DNA from: JBEIGE01 sp040382055
GTDB lineage: Bacteria > Pseudomonadota > Gammaproteobacteria > Burkholderiales > Burkholderiaceae_C
Direction: 5' to 3'
Assembly (NCBI GenBank): GCA_040382055.1
Contig: JBEIGE010000043.1
Coordinates: forward strand, 1-16,472
Length of the DNA stretch: 16,472 bases
This document shows, piece after piece, positions 1-5,952 of the stretch (within the stretch, counting starts at the first letter, position 1; every line of letters begins with the position of its first letter). A model generated the notes under the pieces. It made no database searches. It saw nothing but the letters and a program-made list of their open reading frames with translations, and was not told where the DNA came from. The translations under genes were made by a program, and so were the position numbers.

Positions 1-8
1 GCCTGAAT

Positions 9-1037
9 TTATTTGGCCAGGAAACCGGCTTCCTTCATCAAGTCCTGATGTGTTTTTTCAGCAGTGGTGAGCCACTTTGTGAAATCAGCGCCCGTGAGGA
101 AGGTCTGGTTGAACGCGCCTTTTTCCATAAACTCTTTCCAGTCAGAGGTGGCACGAACCTTGTTGAAAAGATCAACGTAGTATTTCAGTTGGTCTGGCGT
201 TGCACCCGCTGGCATGAAGATGCCGCGCAACATAACGTAATCAGTGTCAACACCGGCCTCTTTGCAGGTTGGAATGTCAAACCAGGATTGAGTATCGGTA
301 ACTTTGGTTTTGTAGGGCATGCGCTCATCGTCAAACACGCACAAGGGCGTGAGCTTGCCAGCACGCCACTGTGCCACGGCCTCAATCGGGTTGTTGACGC
401 TGGAATCAATATGCTTGCCCACCAGTTGGACGGCCACATCGCCGCCGCCCTTGAAGGGGATGTAAATGAACTTTGTACCTGTGGCTTTTTCAAGTCCCAC
501 CGTCAGAATCTGGTCCTCCTGTTTGGAGCCTGTGCCCCCCATTTTCATTTTGTTGGGGCCTGCCGCTTTGACGGCAGCAATGTATTCCTTGGCAGTCTTG
601 TAAGGCGCTTCTGCATTGGTCCACAAAACAAACTGATCCAGTGCCAGCATCGCCACAGGCGTCATGTCTTTCCAATTGAAGGGTACGCCCGTCGCCATGG
701 GAGTGGTGAACAGGTTGGAAAGCGTGATGATGATTTTGTGCGGGTTGCCTTTAGCATCTTTCACATCCAGAAAGCCTTCAGCGCCAGCACCTCCTGATTT
801 GTTGACCACAATCATGGGCTCTTTCATCAATTTATTCTTGATGATCACGCCTTGGATGAACCTGGCCATTTGGTCAGCACCGCCGCCCGTACCAGCAGGT
901 ACAACGAACTCAACCGGTTTGGTGGGTTCCCAGTTGGCTGATGCCGCTGTTGTTGCCAGCATGGCTGCAGCTGCCACAACACCGAGTGCAACTTTTAAAA
1001 AACCAGATTTCGCATTTGTCTTGTAGATCGATTTCAT
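9..1037 (-). CDS. Bug/TctC-family periplasmic solute-binding protein
   Basis: This is a 342-residue tripartite tricarboxylate transporter receptor of the Bug (TctC) family. Such proteins bind a carboxylate or similar small acid in the periplasm and pass it to a TctAB membrane pair. Residues 1-34 are a classical signal peptide: basic start, Ala/Val-rich core, cleavage likely after Ala-Ser-Ala before Asn35-Trp. The mature protein opens with the family hallmark of a beta strand followed by a Gly-rich loop (VVPAGTGGGADQMAR, about residues 45-59). A GTG start 132 bases upstream is open, but the ATG at 1037 is preferred because an AGGAG ribosome site lies just ahead of it and the signal peptide begins there. 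No TctA or TctB gene is in the window, which is common for the many orphan Bug receptors of Burkholderiales. The substrate cannot be read from the sequence. Downstream of the stop only eight bases are visible. Confidence 0.93.
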   Translation of the reverse strand: MKSIYKTNAKSGFLKVALGVVAAAAMLATTAASANWEPTKPVEFVVPAGTGGGADQMARFIQGVIIKNKLMKEPMIVVNKSGGAGAEGFLDVKDAKGNPHKIIITLSNLFTTPMATGVPFNWKDMTPVAMLALDQFVLWTNAEAPYKTAKEYIAAVKAAGPNKMKMGGTGSKQEDQILTVGLEKATGTKFIYIPFKGGGDVAVQLVGKHIDSSVNNPIEAVAQWRAGKLTPLCVFDDERMPYKTKVTDTQSWFDIPTCKEAGVDTDYVMLRGIFMPAGATPDQLKYYVDLFNKVRATSDWKEFMEKGAFNQTFLTGADFTKWLTTAEKTHQDLMKEAGFLAK

Positions 1038-1082
1038 GAATGTCTCCTGAAGATAAGTTTTTTGAAAAAAGCCGTGAACCCT

Positions 1083-1151
1083 GCGACTACTTATATTTTG
1101 GTTGGCCGCATGGTCTATCCAACACCTTGGATTTCTCTTGACGCGCGTCAA
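1083..1151 (-). promoter_or_regulatory. Candidate promoter with FNR/CRP-like palindrome upstream of the Bug gene
   Basis: A perfect 14-base palindrome, TTGACGCGCGTCAA, lies at 1138-1151. It has the half-site layout TTGAC-N4-GTCAA expected for FNR/FixK/Dnr-type regulators. On the minus strand a good -10 hexamer, TATAAG, lies at 1095-1090, which puts the likely start near 1083 and leaves a 46-base leader. The palindrome centre (1144.5) is then 61.5 bases before the start, the classical class I activator position. No good -35 hexamer is present, which would fit activator dependence. This is read from spacing alone; the regulator is inferred. Confidence 0.35.
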
Positions 1152-1187
1152 TTTTTTTGAATTCAGCACCCGACTAAGGGTTAATGC

Positions 1188-2195
1188 CTACGAGGCGGAA
1201 AGTCGGACGTGACCCTTTGATTTCAACATCGTAACCTCGAGCAACTTGACCATGCCATAAGTGGTGTCAATGTGCGGCGTTGGTGTCTGCGTCAGTCGTC
1301 CAAGCTCAACCACTGACCCTACCAAAGCGTCGATTTCCGGGGCTTTCCCAGCCTCAATGTCTTGCAGCATGGAGGTTTTATGGGCACCAACTTTTTCAGC
1401 ACCTTCGATGCGCTTTTCCAGGCTGACGCGAAAGGTGATGCCCAACTTCTGGGCAATTGCTTGAGCTTCGCGCATCATGTTGGCGGCAATCTCCCGCGTC
1501 AGTGGGTTTTGGCAAATATCGACCAGGGTGGAATGTGTCAAGGCACTGATTGGGTTGAAGGTCAGGTTGCCCCAGAGTTTGAGCCAGATCTCGGAACGGA
1601 TGTTGTCCAATACGGGTGATTTAAGCCCGGCCTTGATGAAGCAGGTTGAGACTTCAGTGGCGCGCTCGGAAATTGTTCCATCGAGTTCGCCAACCGGGAA
1701 TCGCTCACCTTCAATGTGTTTGACTACACCGGGTGCTATCAGCTCAGCAGCCGGGTAGACCACACAGCCCAAGACGCGTTCAGGCGGTATTTTTTTGAGA
1801 ATTTCACCGGTCGGGTCAACGCTCTTGACTTGACTGCCTGCCAGTTCGCCGCCATGCTTGTGGAAGTACCAATACGGAATGCCGTTTTGCATAGTCACCA
1901 CCACCGTTTTGGGTCCAAACAGATGATGCACATCGTTGACAACCGCTTCGAGCTGATTGGCTTTGAGCGCAATAATCACCACGTCCTGGGGACCCGTTTC
2001 GGGGTAATTGTTGCTGGCCTTGACGTTTTTGGCGATGAGTTCTGCCCCGTCATGGGTGATGAGCTTCATGCCGTTCTTTTGTATGGCCTCTAAATTGGCG
2101 CCGCGCACCATGAACGTGACGTCTTCGCCCGACAGGCCAAGTTTTGCTCCGACGTAGCCGCCAATCCCACCAGCCCCGATAATTGCAATTTTCAT
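1188..2195 (-). CDS. Ketopantoate reductase (PanE/ApbA) family protein
   Basis: This 335-residue NADP-dependent 2-oxoacid reductase belongs to the ketopantoate reductase family. The N-terminal Rossmann motif is GAGGIGG (residues 7-13). Residues matching the PanE active site are visible: Asn104 in QNGI, Lys206 in WLKLWGN with Asn210, and Glu287 in PEIDAL. The usual E. coli enzyme is about 300 residues, so this one is slightly long. The ATG at 2195 is chosen over an upstream TTG because the Rossmann strand starts at once (MKIAIIGAGG) and GGGGAA precedes it. The gene lies 22 bases after the FAH-family gene and is probably co-transcribed with it. Many Burkholderiales carry several PanE paralogues inside catabolic clusters, so real pantothenate synthesis is only one option. 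Reduction of another branched or hydroxylated 2-oxoacid is equally likely. Confidence 0.88.
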   Translation of the reverse strand: MKIAIIGAGGIGGYVGAKLGLSGEDVTFMVRGANLEAIQKNGMKLITHDGAELIAKNVKASNNYPETGPQDVVIIALKANQLEAVVNDVHHLFGPKTVVVTMQNGIPYWYFHKHGGELAGSQVKSVDPTGEILKKIPPERVLGCVVYPAAELIAPGVVKHIEGERFPVGELDGTISERATEVSTCFIKAGLKSPVLDNIRSEIWLKLWGNLTFNPISALTHSTLVDICQNPLTREIAANMMREAQAIAQKLGITFRVSLEKRIEGAEKVGAHKTSMLQDIEAGKAPEIDALVGSVVELGRLTQTPTPHIDTTYGMVKLLEVTMLKSKGHVRLSAS

Positions 2196-2217
2196 TTCAT
2201 TTCCCCAAGTTTTAAAA

Positions 2218-2985
2218 TCATTCAAAGCGGTTCGTTAGTTTGCCAATGCCCGCAATTTCGACCGAAACCGTGCTGCCAGCCTTCATGGAGCCAACGCCTA
2301 ATGAGGTGCCACAAAGGATGATATCCCCAGGAAATAGCGTCATGTCCTGCGAAATCAGGCTGACCAGCTTGGCTACAGAAAAACGCATGTCGCTGATGGG
2401 GTATTGCTGACGCACGTCGCCGTTGAGAACGGTTGTAACCACCAAATCGTTCGGGTCCAGGCCGGTAGCCACTGCAGGACCGATCGGACAAAAGGTGTCG
2501 AACCCCTTGGACCTGACCCACTGCGCAAACGTGGGGTCGCGATTGAGGATATCTGCATGAGTGACATCGTTGGCGCAGGTATAGCCAAAAATAAAGCTGG
2601 GTACTTGGGATTCATCGACGCCCTTGCATGTTTTGCCGATGACGATACCCAACTCTCCCTCAAAGACGACTTTTCCCTCGGCGCTGGGTTTGCAGATCGT
2701 CTCATGAGGATTGAGGTAAGCGTTGGGGGACTTCAAGAAATACAAGGGCTCGGCGGGGTCTTGCAACTTGAGCTTTTCGGCAAGCGCCATGAAGTTGTTC
2801 CACAAGGCAATGACTTTGCCGGGCTGGGTCGGCATCAAGAGTTTGACATCACTCAATGCAACAGTTTTTCCGGTATCAGTTGCACCATTGAACATGTCAC
2901 CAGAATGAATACGAATAATCCCTTCATCAAGGATTCCAAACTGTACGTTGTTGGAAAACTCGAACCGGACCCAACGTTGCGACAT
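2218..2985 (-). CDS. Fumarylacetoacetate hydrolase (FAH) family protein
   Basis: This 255-residue enzyme carries the FAH C-terminal fold. The family includes fumarylpyruvate, acylpyruvate and oxalocrotonate-type hydrolases, decarboxylases and hydratases that act on 2-oxo acids with a bound divalent metal. The metal ligands can be read: Glu109 and Glu111 in FEGELG, and Asp140 in ANDVTHAD. The conserved Lys160 (SKGFD) and the closing Gly-rich segment CGTSLGVG (225-232) are also present. A short N-terminal domain precedes the catalytic part, as is usual for bacterial members of 250-280 residues. The start at 2985 has AAGGA about seven bases upstream. It sits between the formyltransferase gene (92-base gap) and the PanE-like gene (22-base gap). 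Chain-cleaving hydrolysis or decarboxylation of a 2-oxoacid intermediate is likely; the exact substrate is unknown. Confidence 0.9.
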   Translation of the reverse strand: MSQRWVRFEFSNNVQFGILDEGIIRIHSGDMFNGATDTGKTVALSDVKLLMPTQPGKVIALWNNFMALAEKLKLQDPAEPLYFLKSPNAYLNPHETICKPSAEGKVVFEGELGIVIGKTCKGVDESQVPSFIFGYTCANDVTHADILNRDPTFAQWVRSKGFDTFCPIGPAVATGLDPNDLVVTTVLNGDVRQQYPISDMRFSVAKLVSLISQDMTLFPGDIILCGTSLGVGSMKAGSTVSVEIAGIGKLTNRFE

Positions 2986-3077
2986 CTCTATCCTTTTTTA
3001 AAACGTTCTTTAAGGGAGAAAACCATTAAGGGCTGATTGTTTCCACCGTGGCCATGAATAATAGATGCAGAAGCCTT

Positions 3078-4004
3078 TTAGGTGTCTACCGCCAGTTTCA
3101 GCCCGAATTCCCGGACGTAATCCGCAGCCGACAATTTTTTCCCGCCCTCGGCTTTGAGTTTCAAAATTTCTATCATCCCGCCCTGGGCGTTGACGAAAAT
3201 GGCGTTGTCGCTGATTGATGCGATTTCGCCCGGCTTGCCCTTGACCGCCGAGAAGGTTCGGCTCACATGTTTGCGACACTCATAGATGGAAACCTGTTGG
3301 CCTGCCAGTGTCGTCCAGGCCCCGGGTGCAGGGTTGCAGGCACGAATAAGGTTGTAGACCTGATCCACATGGTTGGCCCAGTTGATTCTGGCCTCCTCGG
3401 TGCGAAACCAGCCCTCATAACTGGCCTGGGACTCATCCTGGACGAGCTCGGTATGTTTACCGGCTACCACCAGGTCAGCGGCCTCCAGCAGCGCCGCTAC
3501 CCCCAGCGGGAAAAGTGAGTTGAAATAAACGCTGCCTAAAGTGTCGTCCGGTCCGATGTCGCAACTTTTCTGCAAAATCACAGGCCCTTCATCCAGTCCA
3601 TCCGTTGGCCTGAATATGGTCAGGCCGGTTTGGCGGTCGCCCTTGGCAATTGGCCAGTTGATCGAGGAGGGTCCCCGGTACTTGGGCAGCAGTGAGGGAT
3701 GAAACTGAATGGTTCCATGTTTGGGAATGGACACCAGGTTTTGCGGTACAAACTGAAGAACATAAGCCATCACACCGATGTCTGCTTTAAGTTCTGTCAA
3801 GGTTTGTGCCGCTTCTTCGCCTTTTAGGCTGGGAAACTGAAATACCGGCAACCCCAGAGCTTCGGCAGCAACGCGTAATGCATCTGGTTTTTCCGTTGGC
3901 TTTTCAGGTTTGCAAAAAACACCCACGATGGTGTCTCCCCGGGCTACAAACGCTTCAAGTGCGGCTTTGCCAAAATCCTGCTGACCGATAAATGCAATTC
4001 TCAT
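3078..4004 (-). CDS. Formyltransferase-fold protein resembling the 10-formyl-THF dehydrogenase hydrolase domain
   Basis: This 308-residue protein has the formyltransferase N-terminal fold followed by the C-terminal Fmt-like subdomain. From memory of family sequences it resembles the N-terminal hydrolase domain of 10-formyltetrahydrofolate dehydrogenase (ALDH1L) more than methionyl-tRNA formyltransferase. Shared traits are the start MRIAFIGQQDFG, the core HPSLLPKYRG (102-111) followed by INWPIAKGD, TIFRPTDGLDEGPVILQK (129-146), and YEGWFRTEEARINW. Catalytic His102 and Asp138 are present, but the residue matching the Fmt Asn is Gln100 (Ile in ALDH1L). The aldehyde dehydrogenase part is absent, so this is a stand-alone domain. 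Likely it uses or releases the formyl group of 10-formyl-THF, or formylates a small substrate. It lies 43 bases after tauE and ahead of the FAH gene. A weak GGAG ribosome site precedes the ATG. Confidence 0.85.
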   Translation of the reverse strand: MRIAFIGQQDFGKAALEAFVARGDTIVGVFCKPEKPTEKPDALRVAAEALGLPVFQFPSLKGEEAAQTLTELKADIGVMAYVLQFVPQNLVSIPKHGTIQFHPSLLPKYRGPSSINWPIAKGDRQTGLTIFRPTDGLDEGPVILQKSCDIGPDDTLGSVYFNSLFPLGVAALLEAADLVVAGKHTELVQDESQASYEGWFRTEEARINWANHVDQVYNLIRACNPAPGAWTTLAGQQVSIYECRKHVSRTFSAVKGKPGEIASISDNAIFVNAQGGMIEILKLKAEGGKKLSAADYVREFGLKLAVDT

Positions 4005-4047
4005 GATGACCTGCTCCGTGCTTCGGGTGTTGTGTTCAGGGTGTAAT

Positions 4048-4848
4048 TTATCTCAGGAAAAAGTAGGCCGACATGGCGTACAAAAGCAAGGCAAAAATGC
4101 GTTTGAGAGGTCGGGTGTCCATTTTGTGCGCGGTACGTGCCCCCAGTGGCGCTGTGCTCATGCTGGCCATTGACATGATGAGCAAGCCCGGCAGGTAGAT
4201 ATAGCCCAAAGCGCCAGCAGGCATCTCGGGCAGACCCTGGCCGGCCCAGATATAGCCCAGGGTACCAGCCAGAGCAATCGGAAACCCTAATGCAGAAGAG
4301 GTGCCTACGGCCTGATGAATTTTGATGTTGCACCAGGTCATGAAAGGTACTGAGATGAATGCACCACCAGCACCCACCACGCTGGAGACGAGCCCGATCA
4401 AGCCGCCCATGCCGAACAAGCCCAAAGGCGGTGGCAGGCTACGGCTTGGCTTTGGTTTGCGCTCGAGCAGCATTTGCGTGGCAAAAAAAGCGACAAAACA
4501 GCCAAAAACGGTGCCAAGTACCTTGCCCGGCAGGGCCGACGCGATCTGTGAGCCCAGCAAAGAGCCCAAAATGATTCCCGGCGACAAGGTTTTGACAACC
4601 GGCCAGAGCACAGCCCCTTTTTTCTGATGCGCCCGAAGCGAGGACAGGGAGGTAAAGCAGATGCTGGCCAAGGAGGTAGCCACGGCCATCTTGAGAACGT
4701 ATTCAGGAGGAAAGTTCTTGCCGGCCAGAATAAAGGCCATGAATGGCACCATGATCATGCCGCCACCAATGCCCAGCAAACCGGCCAGAAAACCACCCAC
4801 CGAGCCCATGAGCAGAAACTCAAAAATCAACAGGGGTTCGAGGGTCAT
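4048..4848 (-). CDS. TauE/SafE-family membrane permease
   Basis: This 266-residue inner-membrane protein belongs to the TauE/SafE (DUF81) family, which moves sulfite, sulfoacetate, other organosulfonates or small anions. Two related halves are visible, each with the Gly-rich family motif: AGLLGIGGGMIMVPF near residue 23 and VVGAGGAFISVPF near residue 165. About eight hydrophobic segments follow the usual layout. A TTG codon 21 bases upstream is in frame but lies inside the 6S RNA terminal stem, so the ATG at 4848 is preferred. No Shine-Dalgarno sequence is seen before it, and only 11 bases separate the start from the 6S RNA 3' end, so translation may be weak or depend on read-through from ssrS. 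It precedes the formyltransferase gene by 43 bases. The substrate is not readable. Confidence 0.9.
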   Translation of the reverse strand: MTLEPLLIFEFLLMGSVGGFLAGLLGIGGGMIMVPFMAFILAGKNFPPEYVLKMAVATSLASICFTSLSSLRAHQKKGAVLWPVVKTLSPGIILGSLLGSQIASALPGKVLGTVFGCFVAFFATQMLLERKPKPSRSLPPPLGLFGMGGLIGLVSSVVGAGGAFISVPFMTWCNIKIHQAVGTSSALGFPIALAGTLGYIWAGQGLPEMPAGALGYIYLPGLLIMSMASMSTAPLGARTAHKMDTRPLKRIFALLLYAMSAYFFLR

Positions 4849-4859
4849 TGAAATAAGGG

Positions 4860-5034
4860 GTGTCTGCAAGTGTCATCAGACCGGCATCCTGAACCGGGGT
4901 TCAGGTGGGCGAGGTCAGCATTGGCTTTGGGTTCATCTAACGCGAGATGATCACGCCAGCCAGGCGATTTTCCAAGCCCGGGCTCTATGAGCATTGGTTC
5001 AAGGAAATATAAAGCCTGACGACACCGCAGACAC
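4860..5034 (-). ncRNA. ssrS: 6S RNA
   Basis: This 175-base RNA has the 6S layout and lies directly downstream of zapA, the conserved 6S location in Proteobacteria. The ends pair: 5034-5027 (GTGTCTGC) with 4867-4860 (GCAGACAC), and after a small internal bulge 5025-5016 (GTGTCGTCAG) with 4879-4870 (CTGATGACAC), ten pairs including one G-U. Inside are the Burkholderiales-like segments CCTTGAACCAATGC and GACCTCGCCCACCTGAACC, and a hairpin CCTGAAC/GTTCAGG at 4905-4888. 6S RNA mimics an open promoter and sequesters sigma70 RNA polymerase in stationary phase. The exact ends may differ by a few bases; the -10 at 5045-5040 supports the 5' end. In E. coli 6S is co-transcribed with ygfA; here the next gene is tauE. 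Confidence 0.9.
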
Positions 5035-5039
5035 GGTCG

Positions 5040-5045
5040 ATTGTA
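5040..5045 (-). promoter_or_regulatory. -10 element of the 6S RNA promoter
   Basis: TACAAT on the minus strand lies six bases before the predicted 5' end of 6S RNA, the right distance for a sigma70 start. It is just beyond the zapA stop codon. A TTGACT lies only eight bases further upstream, too close to be its -35, and no good -35 is seen at 16-18 bases. Confidence 0.5.
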
Positions 5046-5055
5046 GGCGCATCAG

Positions 5056-5391
5056 TCAAAGCAGGCGACCATCTTCGCCAAGAGCCTCATCAAGGCGCTC
5101 CAACAAGGACAACAGAAGCGCATCGCTTTCATCCATCGATGGGGTAGGGGTATCTTGGGACGTTGCAGGGGCTCCAGGCGTTACAACCGCTGGTCTTTCG
5201 GTCAGTTCAAAGGCCAAGTTCAGCGAGGCCAGAACTGCAATCCGGTCACGCGCCTTGATTTTGCCTTTGTCACGGATCTTGCACATAGCGTCATCCACGC
5301 GTGCAACCGCTTCGAGCAACCGTGACTCGCCACCTTCTGGACAACCCAGTAGATAGCGTTGCCCCATGATTTGGACTTCGAGTTGGTTCAT
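5056..5391 (-). CDS. zapA: Cell division protein ZapA
   Basis: This 111-residue cytoplasmic protein binds FtsZ and bundles its filaments at the Z ring. The N-terminal globular part starts MNQLEVQIMGQRYLLGCPEG, with the ZapA beta-beta-alpha pattern. It is followed by the helix with LLEAVARVDDAM, KIKARDRIAVLASLNLAFEL (about 43-62) and a Pro/Thr-rich linker at 66-86. A C-terminal helix, LLLSLLERLDEAL, probably forms the dimer coiled coil. The length fits the family, which is usually 100-110 residues. The start overlaps the stop of the zapB-like gene as ATGA, so the two are translationally coupled. 6S RNA follows immediately, the order expected for Proteobacteria, and that supports both calls. 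Confidence 0.93.
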   Translation of the reverse strand: MNQLEVQIMGQRYLLGCPEGGESRLLEAVARVDDAMCKIRDKGKIKARDRIAVLASLNLAFELTERPAVVTPGAPATSQDTPTPSMDESDALLLSLLERLDEALGEDGRLL

Positions 5392-5618
5392 TCCTGACCT
5401 TTGTTGGACTCTTGAGCCGTAGCATCCGACAGCCGCACCAGCAGGGAGTCCACCCGGGCGCGCGCAGCGCTTAGCCGGGATTTCAATGAATCCCGCTCGT
5501 TGGTCATGGTCTCAAGTTGGGATACCAACAAAGCATTGGTGCGCTGCAATTCTTCATGCCGCACCAGCAAACGCTCAACGCGATCGATTACCTGCTCAAT
5601 ATGGGGGGTTTTTGCCAT
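5388..5618 (-). CDS. Small coiled-coil protein, ZapB-like, upstream of zapA
   Basis: This 76-residue acidic/basic coiled-coil protein has no membrane segment or signal peptide. Leucine-type heptads run from about residue 10 to 65 (IDRVERLLVRHEELQ, LLVSQLETM, LKSRLSAA, LLVRLSD). Small proteins of this kind directly upstream of zapA are found across beta- and gammaproteobacteria and are often named ZapB-like or left as conserved hypothetical. A role at the divisome beside ZapA is inferred from position and shape, not shown. Its stop overlaps the zapA start by four bases. The ATG at 5618 has no Shine-Dalgarno sequence, and the predicted transcription start falls on the ATG itself (see the promoter entry). 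Confidence 0.8.
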   Translation of the reverse strand: MAKTPHIEQVIDRVERLLVRHEELQRTNALLVSQLETMTNERDSLKSRLSAARARVDSLLVRLSDATAQESNKGQE

Positions 5619-5624
5619 CGACTC

Positions 5625-5652
5625 ATTGTAGGGTTTGAAAAGCCGTTCTCAA
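5625..5652 (-). promoter_or_regulatory. Sigma70-type promoter of the zapB-like/zapA unit
   Basis: On the minus strand TTGAGA (5652-5647) and TACAAT (5630-5625) match the -35 and -10 consensus at five of six positions each, with 16 bases between them. Only six bases separate the -10 from the ATG at 5618, so the transcript would start on the first base of the start codon and be leaderless. Confidence 0.6.
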
Positions 5653-5666
5653 GGTAAACTGGGCCC

Positions 5667-5869
5667 GTTGGTGCTCGCGGTGTGGTTCACACGCTGCAGT
5701 TCAACGGGAAGCAGGAGGGTGAGTCGACCAAGACGAACCTAACCTGCGCTGCCCCCGCAACGGTAAGTGGACGAGTCGCGAGACTCTGCTTTCATCACGG
5801 CCACTGAAAACTTTGAAAAGTTTTTGGGAAGGCGATGTAAGTTGTCCATCAGCCCGGATACCGGCCAAC
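5667..5869 (+). promoter_or_regulatory. Cobalamin riboswitch (B12 aptamer)
   Basis: The conserved aptamer blocks appear in order: AACGGGAAGCAGG (5703-5715), GCTGCCCCCGCAACGGTAAG (5748-5767), GCCACTG (5800-5806), TTGGGAAGGC (5824-5833) and the B12-box-like AGCCCGGATACCGGCC (5851-5866). A closing P1 stem pairs GTTGG (5667-5671) with CCAAC (5865-5869). In this family, binding of adenosyl- or related cobalamin folds the aptamer and shuts off the downstream genes. It lies ahead of btuB and the full uptake/salvage unit, the expected target. The stretch 5619-5952 (334 bases without a gene) holds this aptamer, its terminator and the zapB-like promoter. No clear plus-strand promoter could be picked; TTGAAA and TAAACT are present but only 14 bases apart. 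Confidence 0.95.
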
Positions 5870-5906
5870 AAGGTGGTCGCACGTTTACGTGTTGCCTTGA
5901 CGCTCA

Positions 5907-5939
5907 TGCCCTGGCGGGGAAGCCGGGGCGGGTTTTTTT
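5907..5939 (+). terminator. Rho-independent terminator of the riboswitch expression platform
   Basis: TGCCCTGGC (5907-5915) pairs with GCCGGGGCG (5922-5930) as nine pairs including G-U, with loop GGGGAA, followed by GG and seven T (5933-5939). It lies between the aptamer and the btuB start, so B12 control is probably at transcription termination. A small hairpin CACG-TTTA-CGTG at 5880-5891 sits between aptamer and terminator. I could not identify the competing antiterminator strand. Confidence 0.75.
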
Positions 5940-5952
5940 CCGGTTTACCCTT

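Noticed and set aside
48..797. Long plus-strand open frame opposite the Bug gene
   Set aside because: It is the antisense shadow of a gene with a clear family, ribosome site and signal peptide, and its protein has no recognisable domain.
1131..1160. Plus-strand terminator formed by the palindrome followed by seven T
   Set aside because: No plus-strand gene precedes it, and with a four-base loop the stem is only five pairs.
1038..1169. N-terminal extension of the Bug protein from a GTG at 1169
   Set aside because: The extension is not signal-like, covers the predicted promoter, and a good AGGAG plus signal peptide mark the ATG at 1037.
4849..4869. TTG start for the TauE-family gene
   Set aside because: It lies inside the paired 3' end of 6S RNA and adds seven residues not needed for the first membrane helix.
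5767..5952. Open frame ahead of btuB within the riboswitch
   Set aside because: The bases are explained by aptamer and terminator structure, and the signal peptide starts at 5953.
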